In this document: in pieces, positions 29,371-37,901 of the stretch
Layout: each line of letters opens with the position of its first letter
How positions within the stretch are numbered: position 1 is the stretch's first letter
From: Acidobacteriota bacterium
Lineage (GTDB): Bacteria > Acidobacteriota > Terriglobia > Bryobacterales > Bryobacteraceae
Length of the DNA: 64,000 bases
Direction of reading: 5' to 3'
Assembly (NCBI GenBank): GCA_014584705.1
Contig: JACTMJ010000021.1
Span: forward strand, 153,132 to 217,131
The notes under the pieces: generated by a model
What the model saw: only the letters and a program-made list of their open reading frames with translations
The model's database searches: none
Told to the model about the DNA's origin: nothing
Made by a program: the position numbers and the translations under genes

Positions 29371-29940
29371 ATGCCCGTCAAAGTTCTTTGCCAAGCCGGC
29401 GATGGAATCGAAGTGCGCGCGCTCCATCGCGGACTCGCCGCCCGCATCTATCAAATGGTGCGGTCGGAGCACGCCCGCCTGGAGCGCTTCCTGCCCTGGG
29501 CGCAACACACGCAGAGCCTCGCCGACACCCTTAACTTCATCACCCAGGCCCGCGATGCCTTCATTCAAGGGAAGGCCGTCCACGGAGGCATCTGGGTGGA
29601 GAATGACCTCGTCGGCATGATGGCGCTCGAAATCAGAAGCCCCAACGACCAAATCGCCAACATCGGTTACTGGATCAGTTCCCGCTCGGAGGGCAAGGGC
29701 GTCATGACGCGCGCGCTCCGCGCCTTCATTGACTACTCGTTTTCGGAATGGCCGGTGCACCGGCTGGAGATCTATTGCGCCACCGCGAATGTGCGAAGCT
29801 GCCGCGTGGCGGAGCGCGTCGGCTTCCAGAAAGAAGGCACCCTGCGCGGCGCGCGCAAAGTGAACGGCGAGTTTCTCGACATGAACCTCTACGCCCTGCT
29901 CCAACCGGATTGGCGCGCCAGGGGAAAAGCCGCGGGCTAA
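29371..29940 (+). CDS. RimJ/RimL-type GNAT N-acetyltransferase
   Basis: A 189-aa acetyltransferase. The acetyl-CoA motif is in SRSEGKGVMTRALRAFIDYS, and the C-terminal part (ANVRSCRVAERVGFQKEGTLRG) is typical of enzymes acetylating protein N-termini, especially ribosomal proteins. The ATG at 29371 is supported by the family N-terminus (VKVLCQAGDGIEVRAL) rather than by a good ribosome site. Confidence 0.85.
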   Translation: MPVKVLCQAGDGIEVRALHRGLAARIYQMVRSEHARLERFLPWAQHTQSLADTLNFITQARDAFIQGKAVHGGIWVENDLVGMMALEIRSPNDQIANIGYWISSRSEGKGVMTRALRAFIDYSFSEWPVHRLEIYCATANVRSCRVAERVGFQKEGTLRGARKVNGEFLDMNLYALLQPDWRARGKAAG

Positions 29941-30028
29941 GCCTCCCGCCCGGCCGCATCGAATCGGCCCGGCCGCATCAGATCGTTCAGCCGTATCGAA
30001 CCGTGCGGCCCAGCCTGCGCTACCGGCC

Positions 30029-30343
30029 CTAATCGAGCAGATCCCGGACGCCTTGCAATTCGCTCAGTGCGTGCATGTCCCCAATCCGGCGCGCCACCTC
30101 GATGCCGGTGTCGTACGTAGCGGCCGCCGCCTTGGCATCCCCCGCGGCCTCCAGCGTTTGACCGCAATGGTAATACGAGGCCACGTAATCCGGGTTCACG
30201 CTCATCAGATGGCGGTATCCCGCAATCGCCTGCGTCAAATCCCCTGCATTCTTATACTCGTTGGCCAGCGCATAGAGCAGAAAGTTGTCGGTCGGATTCT
30301 GCGTGAGCATCTCACGGATTTTCTCAAGACGTGTACCGGACAT
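30029..30343 (-). CDS. Small tetratricopeptide-repeat protein
   Basis: A 104-aa soluble protein with two to three TPR units (FLLYALANEYKNAGDLTQAI, then VASYYHCGQTLEAAGDAKAA). It probably acts as a protein-protein adaptor. The ATG at 30343 is preceded by GAAGGGAT; a longer frame to 30454 lacks support. It converges on the GNAT gene. Confidence 0.75.
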   Translation of the reverse strand: MSGTRLEKIREMLTQNPTDNFLLYALANEYKNAGDLTQAIAGYRHLMSVNPDYVASYYHCGQTLEAAGDAKAAAATYDTGIEVARRIGDMHALSELQGVRDLLD

Positions 30344-30990
30344 ATCCCTTCCATCATGCCCCAAGACCCGCCCGGCTAGCGAAGGCAAGAATCGTCCAGC
30401 GCGGAATGAGCCTGAAGCGGGACGTGTTTCTAACACAAAATGAGCCTGAAGCACAGGTAAATTTTCGAAATCTCAGTGACACAATTTCGGCAATAGGTGA
30501 GGCTTTCCTTTAATGCTAGCCGTCTGATTCGAAATGAGTTACTATTCTCTCTGTCTCCAAACAGAGCACCTTGCTCTTACTCCGATAACCGAGACGGCCG
30601 GACCCAATCCCCCCTCCATACCGTCTACCCAAGGGAAACAACCGAAGCGCCGGCGAGACTCCAACACGCCGCCCTCGCCATCCTCAATCGCGAAGGCGAT
30701 CACTGGCTCCCCATATCCATTCCCGCCCTCGAAGAGACAGTGGACACGGTGGACACCGTGGACACTATGGACACATCAGGGTGAGTGAACCGAGTGAACC
30801 CTATGGACACTCTCGCTGATTTCACGTGCCGCCAAATCCTCGCCAAGAGGAACGAGCGAAGGAACCCGACGTGCACCCCGCCCTACGCGGCGCGGACCAG
30901 CGATGCCGCGGCGAAAGGCCTGTTCAGAGTTCCTGTCACCGGCGATGCAACCTCCCGGCCCCGGGGTGGGAACATCGCGACACGCCTTCT
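30344..30990. other. 647-base gene-poor stretch with direct and tandem repeats
   Basis: No convincing gene. The region carries a direct repeat of AATGAGCCTGAAGC (30405-30418 and 30439-30452) and a nine-base tandem array from 30740. Open frames exist but have the composition of chance frames. Part of it could be decayed coding sequence. Confidence 0.5.
30740..30812. repeat. Nine-base tandem repeat array
   Basis: Four consecutive units (GTGGACACG, GTGGACACC, GTGGACACT, ATGGACACA) span 30740-30775. A perfect pair of GAGTGAACC follows at 30783-30800, and a further ATGGACAC copy ends near 30810. The unit is three codons long and would encode Val-Asp-Thr repeats on plus or Val-His-Ser-like repeats on minus, but no supported gene contains it. 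Confidence 0.75.
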
Positions 30991-32247
30991 TCAGAACGAC
31001 AGGTTGACTTGCGCGGCAATCTCGTCGAGCCGCTTGCCGTGCGCGGGGAAGCACGAGAGCAAAGCAGCAGCGTGCTCAGCCACCCACGGGTCCGTTTGCG
31101 GACCGGCTTTGAGCCCGCCGCCGATCCCGTGCAGCCGCTGCCACTCCGCCTGCCAGCGCGCCGATGCGGAAGCAATGTCACAGAGAGGCGCACCTTCGTG
31201 CAGGGAGCGCTTGATCATGCGGGCCAGGTCCCATGCTTCGAACAGGCCGGCGTTCATGCTTTGCACGCCCACCGGGCCGGTGGTATGCGCGGCGTCCCCG
31301 GCCAGCCAGATTCGATGCTGGCCAAAGCTTTTCGCCAGACGCCGCTCAAAACGCGCCACCATCCGCCAGGCAATATGGCCAACACTGCCGCTGAACCACG
31401 GGGCGCGCTCTTCCAGGAACTGCTTCAGATGGGCATCGTCCACCAGTTTCGAATGTTCGAGTCCCCCGGAGAGCAGCAGCCTGTCCTTGTCCCGGCGCGG
31501 TTCGCGGGAAGCGCTCTCCGGCAGCTGGAAACTCCAGCGGCACCCTCCGCCCGGCAGCGGCCAAAGCACGTTGACGGTATCGCCCACGAAACAGACGCGC
31601 ATCTCGCTACCCAGATCAGCATCGGTTTGGAACTCAAAGATGGCGAAATACTCCGCCTCGCCCGTTTCGTCGAATTCGACCCCCAGGCTGCGGCGTGTCT
31701 CGCTTTCGTAACCGTCCGCACCCACGACAAACGGGACCTCGAACTTCTCGGTAGCACCAACCACCCACTCTGTGCGGGCCACCACATAGCCGCGCGAATC
31801 GCGTTCCAGCCGGTTCACCTTGGCCTCAACGTGATCGGCGCCGGTTGCCAGGTCCACCAGTTCGCGACGCCATCCAATCTTCACCCCGGCGTCTTCGAGC
31901 GCCTTCTCAAACAGCGCCTCAATGGCATCCTGGCGCAGCACGGCCATGCAGTCACGCGGGTTGTCTTCCGCCGAAAGCGCGATCCGCGCGCGTCGCCCGC
32001 TCTCGTCGTAGAGCCCCATCGTGTGTACCGGGCAGGCTTTGCGCAGCGCGGCGTCGCGGAGCCCGAAGTGATCCAGAAGCGAAAGCGACTCCCGGTGCAG
32101 CGCGAGCGCGTAACTGTGGCTGCACGCCCAGATGCCCGTATCGACAATCTCCACGCGGACCCCGTGTTTTGCCAGTGCGAGAGCGGCCAGTTGCCCCACG
32201 GGGCCTGCTCCGGCAACCAGAACCTCCGGTTTCTTCCCACCAAACAT
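30991..32247 (-). CDS. FAD-dependent monooxygenase (aromatic hydroxylase family)
   Basis: A 418-aa flavoprotein. The dinucleotide-binding motif is VAGAGPVGQLAALALAKHG at the N-terminus, and the second FAD motif is LAGDAAHTTGPVGVQSMNAG near residue 315. These fit the PheA/TfdB/UbiH-like class of NAD(P)H-dependent hydroxylases. It lacks the C-terminal thioredoxin-like domain of long phenol hydroxylases. The substrate is unknown. A promoter with a palindromic operator lies about 80 bases upstream, so it is probably an inducible single gene. Confidence 0.85.
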   Translation of the reverse strand: MFGGKKPEVLVAGAGPVGQLAALALAKHGVRVEIVDTGIWACSHSYALALHRESLSLLDHFGLRDAALRKACPVHTMGLYDESGRRARIALSAEDNPRDCMAVLRQDAIEALFEKALEDAGVKIGWRRELVDLATGADHVEAKVNRLERDSRGYVVARTEWVVGATEKFEVPFVVGADGYESETRRSLGVEFDETGEAEYFAIFEFQTDADLGSEMRVCFVGDTVNVLWPLPGGGCRWSFQLPESASREPRRDKDRLLLSGGLEHSKLVDDAHLKQFLEERAPWFSGSVGHIAWRMVARFERRLAKSFGQHRIWLAGDAAHTTGPVGVQSMNAGLFEAWDLARMIKRSLHEGAPLCDIASASARWQAEWQRLHGIGGGLKAGPQTDPWVAEHAAALLSCFPAHGKRLDEIAAQVNLSF

Positions 32248-32327
32248 CGCGCCTCCCGCTTCTCCGCCCTTCCTCGAACGTCGCCCGGCGCCTCGCCCCT
32301 GCCCCTCGCGTTCGAAGAACGGCAGTA

Positions 32328-32345
32328 TCAGACAGATTAGTCTGA
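32328..32345 (-). promoter_or_regulatory. Palindromic operator before the monooxygenase gene
   Basis: TCAGAC at 32328-32333 and GTCTGA at 32340-32345 form a perfect inverted repeat with a six-base spacer. On the minus strand it lies three bases after a TATACT -10 box (32354-32349), so it covers the probable transcription start. This is the layout of a repressor site such as those of TetR or MarR proteins. No such regulator gene is in the window. Bases 32346-32619 otherwise hold no gene that I can support. Confidence 0.55.
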
Positions 32346-32619
32346 TTCAGTATAACTCCAGCGCTCATCATACTGACCTCCCGCTTATGAACTTTGTTTC
32401 GCCGGTTAGGAAACTCGGGCGGGTCGGGTACCAGGAAATGCCATTGCCAGGCTCCGGCGGGATTCCCGGAAGCCCTTCCGCGACTAGCGGAAACCCGACC
32501 CCGCACCGATCCTATTCCTACGATTTCTTCGCAATTCTTTTAGGGCGGCCCTCATCTCCTCGATCGCGTTGGAGTCCAGCGCGCCGCCCGGGAACTTTCT
32601 TGGAATTGGAGAACTCCGG

Positions 32620-33450
32620 ATGAATTCTGCTCTTCGAACGATACTTGCGGTAACTCTGGTTACCTGCGTTAGCTGGATGGCGCAAGCCGGCGACGCTTCG
32701 GGCACGCTGGAGGTGAATGGCAAAACCTACCAGATCACGCACGCCTATGGGATTGCGGTGGAAGACGCCTTCGAGAAGGGGAAGGACATGCCCATGCTGA
32801 TCCTCTCGGACCGGCCCTTGCCCGAAAAGCTGCTCAATGAGAAGACGGACTTCTTCGAGCTTCGAGACGCCGGAATGAACGGAATGAAGATGGAGTTCTA
32901 TTCCAACGGATCTAACTACTCCATGATGCTTGTTGGCGCCGGAGTCGAGGGCAGCGTGAGCGTTTCCGGGACGTTTGACGCCGACCAGTTCAGCGTGTAT
33001 GAACCGGCGAAGCTTGCCGGCAAGATCGCGGCCGAGAAGTCGGTCGGCGACACGACGTTCAAGTACAACGTGGTTTTTGCGACGGACGTGCTGCCCCGGA
33101 AAGCCAAAGTGGCGCCAACCGCGGCGCAGTTGAAAGCCGCCCAGAGCGCCGCAAGCGCAAAGGCATACCTCGCCTTCAACCAGGCCGTCCGGGACGGGAA
33201 ATTGGACGTCATTCGCGGCTTGGTGGTCCGGGAGCGTGCCGCGATGATGGACAGTCCGGATTTCAAGAACATGCTGGGCCTGATCCAGGCAATGATGCCC
33301 GCAGACATCGCCGTCGTGAAGGCGACGGAAACCGGCGACGATGCGGAACTCGAACTTACCGGCAAGCAGGACGGCAAGGAGAAGGACGGGACGGTGACGA
33401 TGAAGAAGGTCGGCGGGAAGTGGCTGGTGGAGAAGGAGTCCTGGAAATAA
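32620..33450 (+). CDS. Exported hypothetical protein
   Basis: A 276-aa protein with a signal peptide (SALRTILAVTLVTCVSWMAQAG). The N-terminal half is beta-rich (GTLEVNGKTYQITHAYGIAV). An Ala-rich helical linker follows near residues 165-190. The last 85 residues resemble a DUF4878/NTF2-like lipid- or ligand-binding domain (VTMKKVGGKWLVEKESWK is typical of such C-termini). The start at 32620 has GGAG nine bases upstream. A perfect hairpin terminator follows about 110 bases after the stop. No function is proposed. Confidence 0.7.
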   Translation: MNSALRTILAVTLVTCVSWMAQAGDASGTLEVNGKTYQITHAYGIAVEDAFEKGKDMPMLILSDRPLPEKLLNEKTDFFELRDAGMNGMKMEFYSNGSNYSMMLVGAGVEGSVSVSGTFDADQFSVYEPAKLAGKIAAEKSVGDTTFKYNVVFATDVLPRKAKVAPTAAQLKAAQSAASAKAYLAFNQAVRDGKLDVIRGLVVRERAAMMDSPDFKNMLGLIQAMMPADIAVVKATETGDDAELELTGKQDGKEKDGTVTMKKVGGKWLVEKESWK

Positions 33451-33561
33451 CCCTCCGGCGGCCTACTGTCGTTTCTGACGAGACCCGCGCGGACGGCGAC
33501 TTCGCTCCGGCGGTTTGCATTCAACGCCCGCTGCCGTCACCATAAAGATTCGGGTTTCATT

Positions 33562-33608
33562 CACGGAAGTAGCGTGCCGCTCTATGCGCCACGCTACTTC
33601 CGTGTTTT
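33562..33608 (+). terminator. Perfect 15-bp hairpin terminator
   Basis: CACGGAAGTAGCGTG (33562-33576) pairs without mismatch with CACGCTACTTCCGTG (33590-33604), followed by TTTT. It ends the upstream gene, or attenuates mtnP, whose start codon is 31 bases further on. Confidence 0.85.
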
Positions 33609-33639
33609 GCGCCCGTACCTTCCCTAAGGAGCGATTCGC

Positions 33640-34500
33640 TTGCAGGCAAAGATCGGTATTATCGGCGGCAGCGGCCTTTACACGATGCCGGGTTTTGAAG
33701 CCCAGGAAGAGGTGGTGATCAGCACACCCTTCGGAGACCCTTCGGATGCGTATGTGGTCGGCACGCTTGCCGGCAAGCCGGTGGCCTTTTTGGCTAGGCA
33801 CGGCAGGGGGCACCGGGTTCAGCCTACGGATTTGAACTATCGCGCCAACATTTACGGCATGAAGAAGCTCGGCGTGGACTATATCCTCTCGCTGAGCGCG
33901 GTGGGTTCGCTGGCCGAGCGGCACCGTCCGCTCGACTTCCTGCTGCCGGACCAGTTTGTCGACCGCGCCCTCAAGCGAACGAATACGTTCTTCGGCGAGG
34001 GGCTGGTTGCCCACGTAAGCATGGCGGATCCGGTGTCGCCGGAGCTGATCGACATCGTCCACGATGCCTGCGTGGAAACAGGCGTGACGGTGACGCGCGG
34101 CGGAACCTATCTCTGCATGGAGGGTCCGGCGTTCTCTTCCCGCGCGGAATCGAATCTTTACCGCTCCTGGGGCATGGACGTGATCGGGATGACCAATGCC
34201 ACGGAAGCCAAACTCGCCCGCGAAGCGGAGATCGCTTACGTGACCGTCGCCATGGTGACTGACTACGATTGCTGGCACGAAGCGCACGACGCCGTCACGG
34301 TGGAAGAGATCATCGGCAATCTCACCAAGAACGCCGAGAACGCTGCCAAGGTGGTGGGCGCGGCTGTGGCGCGGCTGCCCTTGGACCTGAAGTGTAAGGC
34401 GCATAGCGCGCTGCGACACGCCATCATTACAGATCCCACGAAGGTCCCCGAAACGACAAAGCAGAAGCTCTGGCTCATCATCGGGAAGTACTTCAGCTAA
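33640..34500 (+). CDS. mtnP: S-methyl-5'-thioadenosine phosphorylase
   Basis: A 286-aa enzyme that cleaves methylthioadenosine to adenine and methylthioribose-1-phosphate, feeding methionine salvage. The N-terminal GIIGGSGLYTMPGF, ARHGRGHRVQP and the substrate segment CMEGPAFSSRAES are typical; NATEAKLAREAEI and DYDCWHE support MTAP rather than a purine nucleoside phosphorylase. The start is TTG at 33640, with AAGGAG eight bases upstream. No other methionine salvage gene is adjacent. Confidence 0.94.
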   Translation: MQAKIGIIGGSGLYTMPGFEAQEEVVISTPFGDPSDAYVVGTLAGKPVAFLARHGRGHRVQPTDLNYRANIYGMKKLGVDYILSLSAVGSLAERHRPLDFLLPDQFVDRALKRTNTFFGEGLVAHVSMADPVSPELIDIVHDACVETGVTVTRGGTYLCMEGPAFSSRAESNLYRSWGMDVIGMTNATEAKLAREAEIAYVTVAMVTDYDCWHEAHDAVTVEEIIGNLTKNAENAAKVVGAAVARLPLDLKCKAHSALRHAIITDPTKVPETTKQKLWLIIGKYFS

Positions 34501-34513
34501 GCTCAGGACGCCT

Positions 34514-35785
34514 ATGGACGCCACGCTGCTGAACGAGGCGGCAATCCGGCTGCGGGATTCGTGCCTCGCCGATCCGTCGAATCCTGACCTGGAATGCCTG
34601 CGCCGCATTCTGGAGTCGGCGCGGGCAGAGGATCGCGCCTTGGCCGTGGCGGCGGCGAGATCATTGATTCGCATGGTGGTGGAGGAGCTTTCGGACCGGT
34701 TCAACCCGGAACTCTCCGCCTGCTATGTGGAGATATTCTCAAGGGTCATCGCATCCGTGATTCCGGCGTTCAGCGACCGTTTCCTCCGGGAGCGATACGC
34801 GGATTTGTGCGCCGCGCCGGCACGCCCGCTGGCGGGCGATGCTCCGGAAAGCGTGATCATACTCTCTCGCATCACGCTGGGCGCCGATATCGCGATTACC
34901 AGCGTCTTCCTGCGGGCATTGCGGCTGCGGTTCCCGAAGACGACACTCTGGTTTGCGGGATCGGCGAAGAATTTCGAGTTGTTCGCGGGAATGCCCGGCG
35001 TTCGCCATTGGCCGGTCAGCTACCCCAGAGCGGGTACACTGGCCGAACGCTTTGCCGTCGTTCGCGACCTCGATGGCGCGCTCGGCCAAGACGAAAACTG
35101 GCTGATGGACCCGGATTCGCGCATCACGCAGTTGGGATTGCTACCAGCGGCACCGCTGCGCGCAACGCTCTTCTTTGAAAGCCGCTCTGCCGCGCCGGAA
35201 TCAAACAAGAGCCTGAGTGCACTGGCATCCGGATGGTGCGCGGAATATCTGGACGTTCCCGATGCACGGCCGGAGATCGCCCTCTCCCCGGAGGGAGGGC
35301 GCGGGACGGATGCGAATGCCGGGCGCGGCGGGATCTGCGTCAGCCTGGGCGTAGGCAATAACGACACGAAGCGGCTCTCCGCCTCCTTTGAGGTTCAACT
35401 GCTGCGGATTCTCGCGGCTACGGGACGCCGCATCTGGATTGATTCGGGAGCCGGAGAGGAAGAAGCGGAATCCGTGCGCGCCGCGGTGGCCGCGTCGGGA
35501 ATCACCGCGGGCAGGATTGAGGTTCTTCGCGGCAGTTTCGTGGATTTCTGCCGCGTAATTCGGCGGGCTTCCCTCTATGTGGGCTACGATTCGGCCGGCC
35601 AGCATGCCGCTGCCGCCATGGGAGTTCCGGCTATTACGCTCTTCAAGGGTTATCCCAACGAGCGCATGTTCTGCCGCTGGCAGCCCCGCGGATTCGCGAG
35701 AAGCAAAGTAATTCGCATCCCTCCCGGAACGGCGGAAGGGCAGGTGCTCGAACATCTGCGTTCGGCGGTTCACGAAGTTTTGTAG
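34514..35785 (+). CDS. Glycosyltransferase family 9-like protein
   Basis: A 423-aa protein. Residues 1-110 form a helical N-domain that I do not recognise. The rest has the two-Rossmann GT9 pattern: SRITLGADIAITSVFLRALR in the first half, and SLYVGYDSAGQHAAAAMGVPAITLFKG in the second, equivalent to the donor-binding segment of heptosyltransferases. It may transfer a sugar to lipopolysaccharide or another glycan. It follows mtnP by 13 bases and is probably cotranscribed, without an evident metabolic link. Confidence 0.72.
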   Translation: MDATLLNEAAIRLRDSCLADPSNPDLECLRRILESARAEDRALAVAAARSLIRMVVEELSDRFNPELSACYVEIFSRVIASVIPAFSDRFLRERYADLCAAPARPLAGDAPESVIILSRITLGADIAITSVFLRALRLRFPKTTLWFAGSAKNFELFAGMPGVRHWPVSYPRAGTLAERFAVVRDLDGALGQDENWLMDPDSRITQLGLLPAAPLRATLFFESRSAAPESNKSLSALASGWCAEYLDVPDARPEIALSPEGGRGTDANAGRGGICVSLGVGNNDTKRLSASFEVQLLRILAATGRRIWIDSGAGEEEAESVRAAVAASGITAGRIEVLRGSFVDFCRVIRRASLYVGYDSAGQHAAAAMGVPAITLFKGYPNERMFCRWQPRGFARSKVIRIPPGTAEGQVLEHLRSAVHEVL

Positions 35786-36087
35786 CGGCGAAATTCGTCG
35801 CGATTAGAATTTACACATTCGATATATTCCCTCCTTCACACCGGTAAATTCCGGCATCATTTGTTTCCTTTCCAAAACAATCTGAGATTTACAACTAATA
35901 TCAACGCCAGGCCAGGAAACTCCTGCAAACTTGTTGCAAAATCAGCCGGATTTTCTGGAACACCGCCCGTTTTGCGCGCTATTCTCCCCTTGTGTGAGGC
36001 GAATTCCGTAACAGAAAATATCGCGCCATGACTGGGGCGCGCGTCTCTCAACAAGAACCTGCAAGAACAAAAGGAGCACTTTGTCAC
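35786..36087. other. 302-base AT-rich upstream region of the PEP-CTERM gene
   Basis: No gene is seen. The stretch is clearly more AT-rich than its surroundings and includes a short hairpin (GCGCC and GGCGC near 36025-36041). It probably holds the promoter and a long leader of the next gene, but I cannot define a -35/-10 pair with confidence. Confidence 0.45.
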
Positions 36088-36795
36088 ATGCGAAATATGT
36101 GCATGGTCTTGATGCTATTCATGGGTGCCGGGTTGACGCAGGGAGCGCAGATTGTTCAGAACTTCATGATCCCGTCCTCGGGTACGCCGGCTTCGGTGAA
36201 CTTCATGAATTCTACTGACGTCGCCCGCTTCGACCCGCTTCTCGGGACGCTGCTTTCCATAAATTTCGATTTGGAGGGCACCATCAACGGTACACAGTTC
36301 ATCGACAATGAAGACAACAACGGCATCGTCAACGGGACCGGCGCCACCACCGTTCAACTGAATCTGTCCAATGCATCGGCGGGGCATCTGATCACGGTGG
36401 CTCCGGTAGCGTCTTTCACCTTCACGGTTACCGGCGATTCGGACGTGAACCCCGACTTTCAAGGAACGGACTTCGCGAGCAACTCTTTCGCCAACGTGGT
36501 GAAGTCCGCGAACACGACCATCTCCGATGCGATGGTTCTCGGCATTTTCTCAGGGCCCGGAAATATTACTCTGAACCTGAGCGCTCTGGGCAGTTTCGAG
36601 GTAACACCGGGCGGCAATCTGGCGACACTCACCTTCACGCAAGGGCTTGCTCGCGGAACCATCACCTACGTGTACAACGAAGCGCCGAGCACGGCCGAGA
36701 TCCCGGAGCCATTGACCATGCTCCTGATTGGAGGCGGATTGGCGATGATCGGATTGCGTAAGCGGGGCCGGTTTGAGCGGTCTCAAGCGGCGTAG
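36088..36795 (+). CDS. PEP-CTERM sorted surface protein (choice-of-anchor E type)
   Basis: A 235-aa secreted protein. It has a signal peptide (MCMVLMLFMGAGLTQGAQ), a beta-rich middle that begins with a FDPLLGTLLSINFDLEG segment typical of choice-of-anchor E domains, and a C-terminal sorting tail: Pro-Glu-Pro in IPEPLTMLLIGGGLAMIGL followed by RKRGR. PEP-CTERM tails are processed by an exosortase and occur with exopolysaccharide. No exosortase gene is in the window. The ATG at 36088 has AAGGAG 11 bases upstream. Confidence 0.88.
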   Translation: MRNMCMVLMLFMGAGLTQGAQIVQNFMIPSSGTPASVNFMNSTDVARFDPLLGTLLSINFDLEGTINGTQFIDNEDNNGIVNGTGATTVQLNLSNASAGHLITVAPVASFTFTVTGDSDVNPDFQGTDFASNSFANVVKSANTTISDAMVLGIFSGPGNITLNLSALGSFEVTPGGNLATLTFTQGLARGTITYVYNEAPSTAEIPEPLTMLLIGGGLAMIGLRKRGRFERSQAA

Positions 36796-36823
36796 TCCGC
36801 TCGTGCAATTGGTTGCGGAAGGA

Positions 36824-36860
36824 AAGCGGATGTCTTCCCCCGGGGACATCCGCTTCATTG
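36824..36860. terminator. Bidirectional intrinsic terminator
   Basis: AAGCGGATGTC (36824-36834) and GACATCCGCTT (36845-36855) form a perfect 11-bp stem with a ten-base loop between the PEP-CTERM gene and the convergent RluA gene. The U-run is weak (TTCATT). Confidence 0.65.
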
Positions 36861-36862
36861 CG

Positions 36863-37825
36863 CTAAGGCTCTCGAATCTGGGGCCAGACTCCCGGCCACG
36901 CCTCCCGAATCGACGGCGGAACCGGAGCGCATACACTCACAACCTCCCCGGTTGCGGGATGCGGAAAATCGAGCTTCCACGCATGCAGCATCAGGCGGCT
37001 GGCGGTTCTCCCACCGTATAGCGCATCTCCGAGGATAGGGGCGTCACGGTGCGCACTGTGGATGCGCAGTTGATTGGTTCTTCCGGTTACCGGCTGCAAT
37101 GCGCACAGCGAGAGGCCGCGCTCAGAAACAGCCAGCGGCTCAAATATGCTGCGTGCCGCCTGACCTTCGGACGAGACACGCCAATGCGGTGGTGCATCGT
37201 CAAAACGGCCAATCGCTTCCCGCGCCTCAGACCGCCCCTGGGGAAGCGCCCCACACACAATCGCCAGGTACCATTTCGAGAACTGTCCGAGCGCCAGAGC
37301 CTTGCCGAGAGCGGCGGCGCTCACGCTATCCTTCGCCACCAGGATCACCCCGGAAGTCTCCCGATCCAGCCGATGAATAAAGCGCGGCCACAAGGTGGGC
37401 TCTCCGCCTTCCGGCGCAATCTCGGCGCCGGTGAGCCGGGGGTTGAGATAGGCAAGCAGGCGATTGGTAAGGGTACCGCGCTTCACGCCGCGCGTGGGAT
37501 GGACGAGCATCCCGGCGGGCTTATTCGCCACCAGCAGGAAGCGGTCTTCCCATAGAATTTCTATCGGCAGCCGCTCGGGATAGCAGCAAGGGGTTCGCGC
37601 CGGTTCCCAGCGAAACTCAACTGTATCGCCCGCCGTCAAGCGCTGCCCGAGGGAAAGCGCCGTTTCCGCGCGGGATGCGCCGCCAGCGGCAATGAGTCCA
37701 CGCAGCTTCGTTCGGCTCAGCAGCGGAAAGCGCCGGGCGAGGAATTCATCCACGCGGCTGCCGGCTTCCTCGGGCCGCGTCTCAAAGCGAAACTCGGTCA
37801 CGCCGTTCGCACCCTCCGGTTCCAT
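36863..37825 (-). CDS. RluA-family pseudouridine synthase
   Basis: A 320-aa enzyme converting uridine to pseudouridine in rRNA or tRNA. An S4-like RNA-binding domain covers about residues 20-75 (RVDEFLARRFPLLSRTKLRGLI). The catalytic motif HRLDRETSGVILVAK contains the catalytic Asp, and the domain ends with QPVTGRTNQLRIHSAH. The target uridine cannot be assigned (RluC- or RluD-like). Start ATG at 37825. Confidence 0.9.
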   Translation of the reverse strand: MEPEGANGVTEFRFETRPEEAGSRVDEFLARRFPLLSRTKLRGLIAAGGASRAETALSLGQRLTAGDTVEFRWEPARTPCCYPERLPIEILWEDRFLLVANKPAGMLVHPTRGVKRGTLTNRLLAYLNPRLTGAEIAPEGGEPTLWPRFIHRLDRETSGVILVAKDSVSAAALGKALALGQFSKWYLAIVCGALPQGRSEAREAIGRFDDAPPHWRVSSEGQAARSIFEPLAVSERGLSLCALQPVTGRTNQLRIHSAHRDAPILGDALYGGRTASRLMLHAWKLDFPHPATGEVVSVCAPVPPSIREAWPGVWPQIREP

Positions 37826-37901
37826 AGGCGATTTGCGGAGGAATGAGGACGCCGTGGATCCGCCATTGTTTCCAACGTTCGAGCCGTTGCTTCCGGCTCG
37901 C

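Noticed and set aside
28504..29904. Minus-strand frame of 466 codons covering the duplicated exported protein and the GNAT gene
   Set aside because: Only the part from 29184 has a signal peptide and ribosome site. The upstream half is antisense to the GNAT gene.
30497..30788. Small plus-strand open frames ending in Val-Asp-Thr repeats
   Set aside because: No ribosome site, no family resemblance and amino-acid composition of chance frames; listed only as a repeat region.
30740..30812. Nine-base tandem repeats as a possible CRISPR array
   Set aside because: Units are far too short and directly adjacent, without spacers, and no cas genes are present.
30826..32340. Plus-strand open frame of 504 codons opposite the FAD monooxygenase
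   Set aside because: Antisense shadow of a gene with clear FAD motifs; the composition is that of complementary codons.
32484..32723. Minus-strand frame ending with a charged helix (ALDSNAIEEMRAALKELR)
   Set aside because: The helix looks protein-like, but the frame overlaps the start and signal peptide of the supported plus-strand gene and has no start signal; at most a gene remnant.
35786..36087. Sigma54 promoter for the PEP-CTERM gene
   Set aside because: I looked for TGGCAC-N5-TTGC elements, known from some PEP-CTERM genes, and found none in this region.
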